Shown: positions 34,701 through 49,700, counted from the first letter of the stretch. The stretch is DNA of 64,000 nucleotides from Toxotes chatareus (GCA_016801885.1 CM028888.1:18399170-18463169), one strand, 5' to 3'. Notes: generated from the sequence alone by a model not told the origin. Numbers and translations are program-made.

Positions 34701-37700
34701 CTCTGCAGCTCTGTTTGCATACACACTGGTAGGCTGGGGGAAGGATAAAATCCCCTGGTGTTGTCAGTGTGAATGGCCACATGTTTGATTGTGTTTGCAG
34801 CTGAACTGCGCACACTGCCAGACATTTATGCGGATATTGTGTGCATGTGGATGTGTGTGTGGGTCTCTTTGTGGCCTGGCAGAGGTCTGTGGCCTTAAGC
34901 GGAAGCACAGCGGCAGTGGGGTGGGTGGGGGGGGGGGGGGGTTATTGGAGAAAGGAGCAAGAGAAAAAAGCAAAACAAAGATAGATGCCAGCGTGCTGCC
35001 ATCATGCCAGAGCTAATCGATTCAGCCTCTCACCCATTCCCTGCCTCCAAAGAGAGGCAGAGGGAGAGAGAGAGGCAGTGTGCAGGAGAGGGACCCTCTG
35101 GGAAACAGACCCTGTCCAGCCTGCTGTACTTGACAGACAGAGGGAGGAGAAGATGCAGAGGATCAGGTAGGAGGTGGAGGGGATTTGGAGGATGGGGTCG
35201 GGACTCACACGAGGTAGACTGGGCTAGTGAAGCCGTGTCATTCTGGTAACATGACTTTCAGTTTACCAGAAAATCCTCTGCATCTGAAATCAGTATTTTG
35301 ACTGCCCTGGTTTCCTGCCTGTGCCCTCAGGAGTCAGAGGCATTTGCTGCATGTTGAACCCACTTCCTCACAGCCATGTTTCACTCTCACCTCTCAGCCT
35401 TTTAAAGGCTCAGACGGTTAAAGTTGTTTTCTTTATAAAACCTGTGACAAGACCAAAACCAACAATAAGTAATTTTAACCTTCCAAAAAATGAGTGCCTG
35501 TGTAGACTCAGCCTGATGTTGCTTATCAAAAAACATACATTTAAAAAAAAAAAGGGCAGTGTGGGGTGGGGTGGGGGGGGGGGTCATGTTTTTGTTTATC
35601 TGAACAGCTGCAGCTATTGACCTGAAAAATCACTTACCAGCAAAAAAGAAGAAAACCCACTAATGTTCCAGTGTAGAATTTTATGAATAACGCGTCCTAA
35701 AGATGAACATTTAACAAACTGTTTGCAAATAATGTTACTAGTGTTAACTAATTAACCACAGATCATTTTCACTATGAGGTAAGTGTTTCCTCCTGAAGTC
35801 ACAGGACCAGTTCCTCAATTCATTTTACTCACTGGCTATTTATGGCCCACAGTCTGTGTCTGTGTCTGAGACCTGCTTTCTCCCTCCACTGCTCACAGGA
35901 CACCTCATTGCTGTGAGTGTCAACCTCTTGTTAATAACACAACAGATTAATTAACCAAAATTTATTTTATTATTGATTCATGAACTACTGGCTTATTGAT
36001 GACTGATCATTTTCCCATAGTGTTACTGCAAAAGTCCCATTTTAAGTCCTGATATAAATGTGACCATGTGATGTGCAGCAGTAGAAGTCAGGTGTGTGTG
36101 TACGTGCACTTCAGCGTGTGTATGAGTCATTACTGTGCAGTGGCTTGCTTGAGTTGCTTTGAGGAAACAGCTTGTTTCGCTTCAATCGCTGTTCTCATGA
36201 AGGGGGACGGGCAGGACGACACTCGTGTGAATCTGCCCTGCGTCTCGATACGCAGCCACCCTGCGCCTGGTGTTAAGAATTTCACATTTTACATTTCAGT
36301 CAGGGGTTGGCTTGACAGGAAACGTTCTGAGTCCGTGTCAAAGCAGCACAGAGAAGTGAAGACCAAAAAAAAAACAAAAAACTTTCAGCCTCTCTGAGGC
36401 TGACTCCTTCTGTTTTTAGGTCTTCATGCTTTGTTGATGTGGTCTGTGAAACACACACGTTAACCCACCTCACCCTGTGTAAACTCAGCAGCATGACTGA
36501 TGTATGAATTTCAGTGAAGCAGGATGTGCGATGCTGTCAGAGATAGCAGCAGCAGCTTTCATTTCATAGCTGATAATGTGTTCAGGGGTAAAATTAGTCA
36601 GTCTGTTAGTGCTGCAGTTAGACTGGTTTCATGAAAAGTGGAAATTACTTGCAAAATAAAATGGGCTGTAACTGCTTTTAGCTTTTTATATTTATTAGGG
36701 ATGCACCGAATAGTAATGTGTCGGTCATGAATGAAACGGCTCTTAGAGCTGGCTTTTTGAAGTGAACGATGGGAGCCGGCTCCTCATTGGGAGCCGTTTT
36801 GTTTTTTCTTTTTTCTTTTTCATTTTCTCTTTTTTCTTCAAGCCGCACGCGATTGGTCAGTATGTGTTTGCGGCCTGTGTTTGCATTGCACTCACAGTAG
36901 CAGTAGCACATGAACAGGAGAGCAAGAGGGGATGAGAGATAGAGAGCCAGGGGCTACAAGACAAAACATCGACACATTAGAAAGGTATAGTTAAGAAAAT
37001 GAGTGACACCAGGAAAAGAAGCAAAATCTGGAACCATTTTAATTATATTGATAATGAAAAGGCAGAGTGTAGAGTCTGCGAGAAAAGAATTTCATACAGG
37101 ACCGGCTCAACAAACAACCTGCATAGGCACCTGAGAATTGTTGGTTTGTTTAAAATTTGTTTAAAAGAAAAAAGCTGAAAGGATAATAATGTTAAAAGTT
37201 AAATTGTAAATAATTGTTTTTTGTATTTTTTACATTTTATTTTTGTGTAAATGAAGGAATATTTATATAATAAAAATTTAAATAAAAAATACATTAGTAA
37301 TTCATTTTGTACAAATTTTTATTTATATTAAACTATTGTTGATAGTAAATTAAATAGTATGGCCTCAAAATATAATAAAAATGGTCATAGTATAGTAAGA
37401 CTACAAAATAGGCCAAAAAAAGTCATACTTTAGTATAACCTCAAGAGGTCATAAAATTGGTCATCGTATAGAAAGGCTTCAAAATAGACCAAAAAAAGTC
37501 ATACTTTAGTATAACCTCAAGAGGTCATAAAAATGATCATAGTATAGTAAGGCTACAAAATAGGCCAAAAAAAAGTCATACTTTAGTAAGGCCTCAAAAT
37601 GTCATAAAAATGGTCATAGTATAGTATGACGTCAAAATAGGCCAAAAAAAGTCATACTTTAGTAAGGCCTCAAAATGTCATAAAAAACGTCATAGTATAG

Positions 37701-40700
37701 TATGACGTCAAAATATGCCAAAAAAGTCAAACTTTAGTAAGGCCTCAAAATGTCATAAAAAACGTCAAAATATGCCAAAAAAAAGTCATACTTTAGTAAG
37801 GCCTCAAAATGTCATAAAAAACGTCAAAATATGCCAAAACATTCATACTTTAGTAAGGCCTCAAAATGTCATATTATAGTATGACGTCAAAATATGCCAA
37901 AAAAAGTCATACTTTACTAAGGCCTCAAGATGTCATAAAAAAACGTCATAGTATAGTATGACGTCAAAATATGCCAAAACATTCATACTTTAGTAAGGCC
38001 TCAAAATGTCATAAAAAAATGTCATATTATAGTATGACGTCAAAATATGCAAAAAAAAGTCATACTTTACTAAGGCCTCAAAATGTCATAAAAAAACGTC
38101 ATAGTATAGTATGACGTCAAAATATGCCAAAAAAAGTCATACTTTAGTAAGGCCTCAAAATGTCATAAAAAATGTCGTACCGCGTTTTTTTTTTTTTTTA
38201 CATCAAAATGTCATAAAAAACGTCATAGTATAGTAAGGCGTCAAAATGGGCCAAAAAAAGTCCAAATTTTTTGTTACCTCAAAATGTCATAAAAAACGTC
38301 ATAGTATAAAAAGGTGTAAAAATCGGCCAAAAAAAGTCATACTTTAGTAAGGCCTCAAAATGTCATAAAAAATGTCATACTGCGGTATGACGTCTAAATA
38401 TGCCAAAAAAAGTCATACTTTATTAAGGCCTCAAAATGTCCATATTTTTTTTTACCTCAAAATGTCATTAAAAACATCATACCGCCGTATGACGTCAAAA
38501 TATACCAAAACAAGTCATACTTTAGTAAGGCCTCAAAGTGTCATAAAAAACGTCATAGTATAGTAAGGCGTCAAAATCGGCCAAAAAAAGTCAAAAAAAA
38601 TTTTTGACCTCAAAATGTCATAAAAAACGTCATAGTATAGTAAGGTGTCAAAATCGGCCAAAAAAGTCCAAATTTTTTTTTACCTCAAAATGTCATAAAA
38701 AACGTCATACCGCGGTATGACATCAAAATATGCCAAAAAAAAGTCATACTTTAGTAAGTCCTCAAAATGTCATTAAAAAACGTCATAGTATAGACCCTTT
38801 TACTGTTTGTACACAATGATGACGTAAAACGTATGCGCGCGCATGTTGGCAACGGAAGTATGGCAGGAATCAGTAGTTTGTCAACCTACGCGAGTGGATT
38901 ATCCATCAAAGATCGCGAATGTTACTTTAACAAGCTGACTTTGTCAAATGGTATCCGGCTACCAGATCCGTGTGCAATAGTGGAGTGGGTAGAAGATGTT
39001 AGTAAGTGGCCGAATATACAGTGGCCAGACATTTATACGTATTTGGTTGAGAAACCGAGCGTGTACACCAGAGAGAAATTACGAGCTTACAAGTCACTGG
39101 ATGCTTATGAATACGTACTCTGTGGTCATGTACAGAACGTCAAATATCATGAAATAGACTCGGAGTTTTGTGTGTTGAAATCCGAGGTTCTACCTAGTCA
39201 AAGACAAGGACACAAGACAACCATGATGCCTCACCTGCAAATCACATACAAACACACGTACACACGTTTGTTTACTAGCCAAATTTTTATTTTCATTCAT
39301 ATCTGACAGTGTTCATCAAACTTTAGCCGATTTGATATGGTACATCGTAAAGACAATCACTAATGTAAAACAGGATTACAAGAGTCCAATGACGCCTCAT
39401 CCGCAAACACACGCGTTTGTTTACTAGCGAAATTTAACACCAGCATATGAAACTCTAACTGCATGCGATCAAATTTAGGTAGCATTGATGGACAGACTAC
39501 TACTACAAGAGTAGGTAGATAAACTTACCTGATATAAAGTGGGCGCTGCAGACACGAGCATTTTGATTATTTCCTCATTCCAATCAGCCCGTTTAATCGC
39601 CTGCAGCCACAGGCGCCGCGGTTCTTCTGAACGGCCGTGATCCTGTCGGAATCCTATAAAACTTCAGCCCACCTGTGGAGTATCGATTAGTGCAAATCAA
39701 ACGCAACAACCAGACATTTTGATGCTGGGAAACAACTGGCTGCGTTGTCAGAGCGACTGGTGAACAACACCGCTTCCGTTGCCAAAATACGCGCGCAACT
39801 ATTTGATCACGTGGGCTGTAAAAGGGTCTATAGTAAGGCGTCGAAATCGGCCAAAAAAAGTCCAATTTTTTTTTTACCTCAAAATATCATAAAAAAACGT
39901 CATACCGCGGTATAACATCAAAATATGCCAAAAAAAGTCATACTTTACTAAGTCCTAAAAAATGTCATAAAAAACGTCATAGTATAGTAAGGCGTCAAAA
40001 TCGGCGAAAAAAAGTCCAAATTTTTTTGGACCTCAAAATGTCATAAAAAACGTCATAGTATAGTAAGGCGTCAAAATGGGCCAAAAAAAGTCCAAATTTT
40101 TTTTGACCTCAAAATGTCATAAAAAATGTCATACCGCGGTATGACATCAAAATATGCCAAAAAAAGTCATACTTTAGTAAGGCCTCAAAATGTCATAAAA
40201 AACGTCATAGTATAGTAAGGCGTCAAAATGGGCCAAAAAAGTCCAAATTTTTTTTGACCTCAAAATGTCATAAAAAACATCATACCGCGGTATGACATCA
40301 AAATATGCCAAAAAAAGTCATACTTTAGTAAGGCCTCAAAATGTCATAAAAAACGTCGTCAAAATCGGCCAAAAAAAGTCAAAATTTTTTTTGACCTCAA
40401 AATGTCATAAAAACCATCATACCGCGGTATGACATCAAAATATGCAAAAAAAGTCATACTTTAGTAAGGCTTCAAAATGTCATAAAAAACATCATACCGC
40501 GGTATGACATCAAAATATGCCAAAAAAGGTCATACTTTAGTAAGGCCTCAAAATGTCATAAAAAACGTCATACCACAGTATGACATCAAAATATGCCAAA
40601 AAAAGTCATTCTTTAGTAAGGCCTAAAAATGTCATAATATAGTAAGGCGTCAAAATCGGCCAAAAAAAGTCCACTTTTTTTTTTACCTCAAAATGTCATA

Positions 40701-43700
40701 AAAAACATCATACCGCGGTATGACATCAAAATATGCCAAAAAAAGTCATACTTTAGTAAGGCCTCAAAATGTCATAAAAAACGTCATACCGCGGTATGAC
40801 ATCAAAATATGCCAAAAAAAGTCATACTTTAGTAAGGCTTCAAAATGTCATAAAAAACGTCATACCGTGGTATGACATCAAAATATGCCAAAAAAGTCAT
40901 ACTTTAGTAAGGCCTCAAAATGTCATAAAAAATGTCATAGTATAGTAAGGCGTCAAAATCGGCCAAAAAAAAATCTAAAATTTTTTTGACCTCAAAATGT
41001 TATAAAAAACGTCATAGCATAGTAAGGCGTCAAAATGGGCCAAAAAAATCCAAATTATTTTTTACCTCAAAATGTCATAAAAAAAAATGTCATACTGCGG
41101 TATGACATCAAAATATGCCAAAAGAAGTCATACTTTAGTAAGGCCTCAAAATGTCATAAAAAACGTCATACCGTGGTATGACATCAAAATATGCCAAAAA
41201 AAGTCCACATTTTTTTTGACCTCAAAATGTCATAAAAAAAAACGTCATACCGCGGTATGACATCAAAATGTGCGGAAAAAAAAGTCATACTTTAGTAAGG
41301 CCTCAAAATGTCATAAAAAATTTCATAGTATAGTAAGGCGTCAAAATCGGCCAAAAAAAAATCAAAAATTTTTTTGACCTCAAAATGTCATAAAAAACGT
41401 CATAGTATAGTAAGGTGTCAAAATCGGCCAAAAAAAAGTCCACATTTTTTTTTACCTTAAAATGTCATAAAAAACGTCATAGTATAGAAAGGCGTCAAAA
41501 TCGGCCTAAAAAAGTCAATAAATTTTTTGACCTCAAAATGTCATAAAAAACGTCATACCACAGTATGACATCAAAATATGCAAAAAAAAGTCATTCTTTA
41601 GTAAGGCCTAAAAATGTCATAAAAAACATCATACCGCGGTATGACATCAAAATATGCCAAAAAAAGTCATACTTTAGTAAGGCCTCAAAATGTCATAAAA
41701 AACATCATAGTATAGTAAGTCCAAATTTTTTTTGACCTCAAAATGCCATAAAAAACGCCATAGTGTCGTAAGGAGTCAAAATCGGCCAAAAAAAGTCAAA
41801 AAAAATTTTTGACCTCTAAATGTCATAAAAAACGTCATAGTATAGTAAGGCGTCAAAATCGGCCAAAAAAATCCAACTTATTTTTTACCTCAAAATGTCA
41901 TAAAAAATGTTATACTGCGGTATGACATCAAAATATGACAAAAGAAGTCATACTTTAGTAAGGCCTCAAAATGTCATAAAAAACGTCATACCGTGGTATG
42001 ACATCAAAATATGCCAAAAAAAGTCATACTTTAGTAAGGCCTCAAAATGTCATAAAAAACGTCATAGCATAGTAAGGCGTCAAAATGGGCCAAAAAAAGT
42101 CCAAATTTTTTTTGACCTCAAAATGTCATGAAAAACGTCATACCGCGGTATGAGATCAAAATATGCCAAAAAAAGTCATACTTTAGTAAGGCCTCAAAAT
42201 GTCATAAAAAACGTCATACCGCGGTATGACATCAAAATATGCCAAAAAAAGTCATACTTTAGTAAGGTTTCAAAATCGGCAAAAAAAAGTCAATAAATTT
42301 TTTGACCTCAAAATGTCATAAAAAACGTCATATAAGGTGTCAAAATGGGACAAAAAAAGTCCAAATTTTTTTTGACCTCAAAATGTCATAAAAAAAAACG
42401 TCATACCGCGGTATGACATCAAAATATGCCAAAAAAAGTCATACTTTAGTAAGGCCTCAAAATGTCATAAAAAACGTCATACCGCGGTATGACATCAAAA
42501 TATGCCAAAAAAAGTCATACTTTAGTAAGGCTTCAAAATGTCATAAAAAACGTCATGCCGCGGTATGACATCAAAATATGCCAAAAAAAGTCATAAGGCT
42601 TCAAAATGTCATAAAAAACGTCATACCGTGGTATGACATCAAAATATGCCAAAAAAAGTCCACATTTTTTTTGACCTCAAAATGTCATAAAAAAACGTCA
42701 TACCGCGGTATGACATCAAAATATGCCAAAAAAAAGTCATACTTTAGTAAGGCCTCAAAATGTCATAAAAAATGTCATAGTATAGTAAGACGTCAAAATC
42801 GGCCAAAAAAAAATCTAAAATTTTTTTGTCCTCAAAATGTCATAAAAAACGTCATAGCATAGTAAGGCGTCAAAATGGGCCAAAAATAGTCCAAATTTTT
42901 TTTGACCTCAAACTGTCATAAAAACCATCATACCGTGGTATGACATCAAAATATGCCAAAAAAAGTCATACTTTAGTAAGGGTTCAAAATGTCATAAAAA
43001 ACGTCGTATGACATCAAAATATGCCAAAAAAAGTCATACTTCAGTAAGGCCTCAAAATTTCATAAAAAACGTCATACCACAGTATGACATCAAAATATGC
43101 CAAAAAAAGTCATTCTTTAGTAAGGCCTAAAAATGTCATAAAAAACGTCATAATACAGTAAGGCGTCAAAATTGGCCAAAAAATGTCTACATTTTTTTTT
43201 TACCTCAAAATGTCATAAAAAACATCATACCGCGCGGTATGACATCAAAATATGCCAAAACAAGTCATACTTTAGTAAGGCCTCAAAATGTCATAAAAAA
43301 TGTCATAGTATAGTAAGGCGTCAAAATCGGCCAAAAAAAAATTCGAAATTTTTTTGACCTCAAAGTGTCATAAAAAACGTCATAGCATAGTAAGGCGTCA
43401 AAATCGGCCAAAAAAAAATTAGGAATTTTTTTGACCTCAAAGTGTCATAAAAAATGTCATAGCATAGTAAGGCGTCAAAATGGGCCAAAAAATGTCCACA
43501 TTTTTTTTGACCACAAAATGTCATAAAAAACGTCATAGTATAGTAAGGCGTCAAAATCGGCCAAAAAAAGTCCAAATTTTTTTTGACCTCAAAATGTCAT
43601 AAAAAAACGTCATACCGCGGTATGACATCAAAATATGCCAAAAAAAGTCAAAAAAATTTTTGACCTCAAAATGTCATAAAAAACGTCACAGTATAGTAAG

Positions 43701-46700
43701 GTGTCAAAATCGGCCAAAAAAAGTCCACATTTGTTTTGACCTCAAAATGTCATAAAAAAAACATCATACCGCGGTATGACATCAAAATATGCCAAAAAAA
43801 GTCATACTTTAGTAAGGCCTCAAAATGTCATAAAAAACGTCATAGTATAGTATGACATCAAAATATGCCAAAAAAAGTCAAAAAAATTTTTGACCTCAAA
43901 ATGTCATAAAAAACGTCATAGTATAGTATGACATCAAAATATGCCAAAAAAAGTCCAAATTTTTTTTTTCCCTCAAAATGTCATAAAAAACATCATACCG
44001 CAGTATGACATCAAAATATGCCAAAACAAGTCATACTTTAGTAAGGCCTCAAAATGTCATAAAAAATGTCATAGTATAGTAAGGCGTCAAAATCGGCCAA
44101 AAAAAAATTAGGAATTTTTTTGACCTCAAAGTGTCATAAAAAACGTCATAGCATAGTAAGGCGTCAAAATGGGCCAAAAAAAGTCCACATTTTTTTTGAC
44201 CTCAAAATGTCATAAAAAACGTCATACCGCGGTATGACATCAAAATATGCCAAAAAAAGTCATACTTTAGTAAGGCCTCAAAATGTCATAAAAAACGTCA
44301 TACCGTGGTATGACATCAAAATATGCCAAAAAAAGTCATACCGTGGTATGACATCAAAATATGCCAAAAAAAGTCATACTTTAGTAAGACCTTAAAATGT
44401 CATAAAAAACGTCATAGTATATTAAGGCGTCAAAATCGGCCAAAAAAAGTCCACATTTTTTTTTACCTCAAAATGTCATAAAAAAACGTCATACCGTGGT
44501 ATGACATCAAAATATGCCAAAAAAAGTCATACTTTAGTAAGGCCTCAAAATGTCATAAAAAACGTCATACCGTGGTATGACATCAAAACATGCCAAAAAA
44601 AAGTCATACTTTAGTAAGGCCTCAAAATGTCATACAAAACGTCATAGTATAGTAAGGCGTCAAAATCGGCCAAAAAAAGTCCACATTTTTTTGACCTCAA
44701 AATGTCATAAAAAAACGTCATGACATCAAAATATGCCAAAAAAAGTCATACTTTAGTAAGGCCTCAAAATGTCATAAAAAAAAACGTCATAGTATAGTAA
44801 GGCGTCAAAATCGGCCAAAAAAAGTCAAAAAAATTTTTGACCTCAAAATTTCATAAAAAACGTCATAGTATAGTAAGGCGTCAAAATCGGCCTAAAAAAG
44901 TCCAATTTTTTTTTGACCTCAAAATGTCATAAAAAACATCATACCGCCGTATGACATCAAAATATGCCAAAAAAAGTCATACTTTAGGAAGGCCTCAAAA
45001 TGTCATAAAAAACGTCATACCGTGGTATGACATCAAAATATGCCAAAAAAAGTCATACTTTAGTAAGGCCTCAAAATGTCATAAAAAACGTCATAGCATA
45101 GTAAGGCGTCAAAATTGGCCAAAAAAAGTCCACATTTTTTTTGACCTCAAAATGTCATGAAAAACGACATGAAAATATGCCAAAAAAATTCATACTTTAG
45201 TAAGGCCTCAAAATGTCATAAAAAACGTCATACTGCGGTATGCCAAAAAAAGTCATACTTTATTAAGGCCTCAAAATGTCATAAAAAACGTCATAGTATA
45301 GTAAGGCGTCAAAATCAGCCAAAAAAAGTCCACATTTTTTTTTACCTCAAAATGTCATAAAAAAAATGTCATACCGCGGTATGACATCAAAATAAAAAAA
45401 AGTCATACTTTAGTAAGGCCTCAAAATGTCATAAAAAATGTCATAGTATAGTAAGGCGTCAAATTCGGCCAAAAAAAAAATCAAAAAAATTTTTGACCTC
45501 AAAATGTCATAAAGAACGCCATAGTATAGTAAGGCGTCAAAATCGGCCAAAAAAAGTCATAATTTTTTTTGACCTCAAAATGTCATAAAAAACGCGGTAT
45601 GACATCAAAATATGCCAAAAAAAAGTCATACTTTAGTAAGGCCTCAAAATGTCATAAAAAACGTCATACCGTGGTATGACATCAAAATATGCCAAAAAAA
45701 GTCATACTTTAGTAAGGCCTCAAAATGTCATAAAAAACGTCATAGTATAGTAAGGCGTCAAAATCGGCCAAAAAAAGTCCAAATTTTTTTTTGACCTCAA
45801 AATGTCATAAAAAAACGTCATACCGCGGCATGACATCAAAATATGCCAAAAAAAGTCATACTTTGGTAAGGCCTCAAAATGTCATTAAAAACGTCATACC
45901 GCGGCATGACATCAAAATATGCCAAAAAAAGTCATACTTTAGTAAGGCCTCAAAATGTCATAAAAAATGTCATAGTATAGTAAGGCGTCAAAATCGGCCA
46001 AGAAAAAATTAAAAAAAATTTTGACCTCAAAGTGTCATAAAAAACGTCATAGCATAGTAAGGCGTCAAAATGGGCCAAAAAAAGTCCACATTTTTTTTGA
46101 CCTCAAAATGTCATAAAAAACGTCATAGTATAGTAAAAGCGTCAAAATCGCCAAAAAGTCCAAATTTGTTTTGACCTCAAAATGTCATAAAAAAACGTCA
46201 TACCGCGGTATGACATCAAAATATGCCAAAAAAAGTCAAAAAATTTTTTGACCTCAAAATGTCATAAAAAACGTCACAGTATAGTAAGGCGTCAAAATTG
46301 GCCAAAAAAGTCCACATTTTTTTTGACCTCAAAATGTCATAAAAAACGTCATAGTATAGTAAGGCGTCAAAATCGGCCAAAAAAAGTCAAAAAAATTTTT
46401 GACCTCAAAATGTCATAAAAAACGTCATACCGCGGTATGACATCAAAATATGCCAAAAAAAGTCATACTTTAGTAAGGCCTCAAAATGTCATAAAAAATG
46501 TCATAGTATAGTAAGGCGTCAAAATCGGCCAAGAAAAAATTAGAAATTTTTTTGACCTCAAAGTGTCATAAAAAACGTCATAGCATAGTAAGGCGTCAAA
46601 ATGGGCCAAAAAAAGTCCACATTTTTTTTGACCTCAAAATGTCATAAAAAACGTCATAGTATAGTAAGGCGTCAAAATCGGCCAAAAAAAGTCATACTTT

Positions 46701-49700
46701 AGTAAGGCCTCAAAATGTCATAAAAAACGTCATACCGTGGTATGACGTCAAAATATGCCAAAAAAAGTCATACTTTAGTAAGGCCTCAAAATGTCATAAA
46801 AAACGTCATACCGTGGTATGACATCAAAATATGCAAAAAAAAGTCAAAAAAAATTTTGACCTCAAAATGTCATAAAAAACATCATAGTATAGTAAGGCGT
46901 CAAAATGGGCCAAAAAAAGTCCAAATTTTTTTTGACCTCAAAATGTCATAAAAAACGTCATACCGCGGTATGACATCAAAATATGCCAAAAAAAAGTCAT
47001 ACTTTAGTAAGGCCTCAAAATGTCATCATACTTTAGTAAGGCCTCAAAATGTCATAAAAAACGTCATAGTATAGTATGACATCAAAATATGCCAAAAAAA
47101 GTCAAAAAAATTTTTGACCCCAAAATGTCATAAAAAACGTCATACCGTGGTATGACATAAAAATATGCCAAAAAAAGTCATACTTTAGTAAGACTTCAAA
47201 ATGTCATAAAAAACGTCATAGTATAGTAAGGCGTCAAAATCGGCCAAGAAAAAATTAGAAATTTTTTTGACCTCAAAGTGTCATAAAAAACGTCATAGCA
47301 TAGTAAGGCGTCAAAATGGGCCAAAAAAAGTCCACATTTTTTTTGACCTCAAAATGTCATAAAAAACGTCATAGTATAGTAAGGCGTCAAAATCGGCCAA
47401 AAAAAGTCCAAATTTTTTTTGACCTCAGAATGTCATAAAAAAACGTCATACGACATCAAAATATGCCAAAAAAGGTCATACTTTAGTAAGGCCTCAAAAT
47501 GTCATAAAAAACGTCATAGTATAGTATGACATCAAAATATGCCAAAAAAAGTCATACTTTAGTAAGGCCTCAAAATGTCATAAAAAACGTCATAGTATAG
47601 TAAGGCGTCAAAATCGGCCAAAAAAAGTCCACATTTTTTTTGACCTCAAAATGTCATAAAAAACGCGTCATACCATGCATGACATCAAAATATGCCAAAA
47701 AAGTCATACTTTGGTAAGGCCTCAAAATGTCATAAAAAACGTCATACCGCGGCATGACATCAAAATATACCAAAAAAGGTCATACTTTAGTAAGGCCTCA
47801 AAATGTCATAGTATAGTAAGGCGTCAAAATCGGCCAAGAAAAAATTAGAAATTTTTTTGACCTCAAAGTGTCATAAAAAACGTCATAGCATAGTAAGGCG
47901 TCAAAATGGGCCAAAAAAAGTCCACATTTTTTTTGACCTCAAAATGTCATAAAAAACGTCATAGTATAGTAAGGCGTCAAAATCGGCCAAAAAAAGTCCA
48001 AATTTGTTTTGACCTCAAAATGTCATAAAAAAACGTCATACCGCGGTATGACATCAAAATATGCCAAAAAAAGTCATACTTTAGTAAGGCCTCAAAATGT
48101 CATAAAAAACGTCATACCGTGGTATGACGTCAAAATATGCCAAAAAAAGTCATACTTTAGTAAGGCCTCAAAATGTCATAAAAAACGTCATACCGTGGTA
48201 TGACATCAAAATATGCAAAAAAAAGTCAAAAAAAATTTTGACCTCAAAATGTCATAAAAAACGTCATACCGCGGTATGACATCAAAATATGCCAAAAAAA
48301 AGTCATACTTTAGTAAGGCCTCAAAATGTCATAAAAAACGTCATAGTATAGTATGACATCAAAATATGCCAAAAAAAGTCCAAATTTTTTTTGACCTCAA
48401 AATGTCATAAAAAACGTCATACCGTGGTATGACATCAAAATATGCCAAAAAAAGTCATACTTTAGTAAGACTTCAAAATGTCATAAAAAACGTCATAGTA
48501 TAGTAAGGCGTCAAAATCGGCCAAGAAAAAATTAGAAATTTTTTCGACCTCAAAGTGTCATAAAAAACGTCATAGCATAGTAAGGCGTCAAAATGGGCCA
48601 AAAAAAGTCCACACTTTTTTTGACCTCAAAATGTCATAAAAAACGTCATAGTATAGTAAGGCGTCAAAATCGGCCAAAAAAAGTCCAAATTTTTTTTTAC
48701 CTCAGAATGTCATAAAAAAACGTCATACGACATCAAAATATGCCAAAAAAGGTCATACTTTAGTAAGGCCTCAAAATGTCATAAAAAACGTCATAGTATA
48801 GTATGACATCAAAATATGCCAAAAAAAGTCATACTTTAGTAAGGCCTCAAAATGTCATAAAAAACGTCATACCGTGGTATGACATCAAAATATGCCAAAA
48901 AAAAGTCATACTTTAGTAAGGCCTCAAAATGTCATAAAAAACGTCATAGTATAGTAAGGCGTCAAAATCGGCCAAAAAAAGTCCACATTTTTTTTTACCT
49001 CAAAATGTCATAAAAAAACGTCATACCGCGGCATGACATCAAAATATGCCAAAAAAAGTCATACTTTGGTAAGGCCTCAAAATGTCATAAAAAACGTCAT
49101 ACCGCGGCATGACATCAAAATATGCCAAAAAAAGTCATACTTTAGTAAGGCCTCAAAATGTCATAAAAAACGTCATACCGTGGTATGACGTCAAAATGGG
49201 CCAAAAAAAAGTCCAAATTTTTTTTGACCTCAAAATGTCATAAAAAACGTCACAGTATAGTAAGGCGTCAAAATTGGCCAAAAAAGACCAAATTTTTTTT
49301 GACATCAAAATGTCATAAAAAACGTCATAGTATAGTAAGGCGTCAAAATCGGCCAAGAAAAAATTAGAAATTTTTTTGACCTCAAAGTGTCATAAAAAAC
49401 GTCATAGTATAGTAAGGCGTCAAAATCGGCCAAAAAAAGTCCAAATTTTTTTTGACCTCAAAATGTCATAAAAAAACGTCATAGTATAGTAAGGCGTCAA
49501 AATCGGCCAAAAAAAGTCCAAATTTTTTTTGACCTCAAAATGTCATAAAAAAACGTCATACCGCGGTATGACATCAAAATATGCCAAAAAAAGTCATACT
49601 TTAGTAAGGCCTCAAAATGTCATAAAAAACGTCATACCGTGGTATGACATCAAAATATGCCAAAAAAAGTCATACTTTAGTAAGGCTTCAAAATGTCATA

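Larger units (their letters stand above)
31771..36690 (+). other. adora2b intron, left unique part
   Basis: About 4.9 kb without a convincing exon. Contains a CpG-richer patch at 32560-32720, a CA repeat near 33135-33150, a run of 15 G at 34927-34941, a perfect G-quadruplex motif at 35563-35583, and a leader-exon-like stretch ending in a donor at 35167 (see findings). Confidence 0.55.
38792..39829. mobile_element. ISL2EU-type DNA transposon, internally deleted, inserted in the array
   Basis: 1,038 bp between AGACCCTTTTAC at the left and GTAAAAGGGTCT at the right, a perfect 12 bp terminal inverted repeat. Matching inner blocks (GCGCGC and TTGGCAACGGAAG) extend an imperfect repeat to about 65 bp. 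Flanks are array sequence on both sides; removing the element restores a normal unit if the target duplication is AT (TATA if the ends are trimmed by one base). It retains the starts of two convergent genes: a SWIM/YqaJ-family ORF on + and a THAP finger on -. That pair is characteristic of ISL2EU elements. Non-autonomous. Confidence 0.85.
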
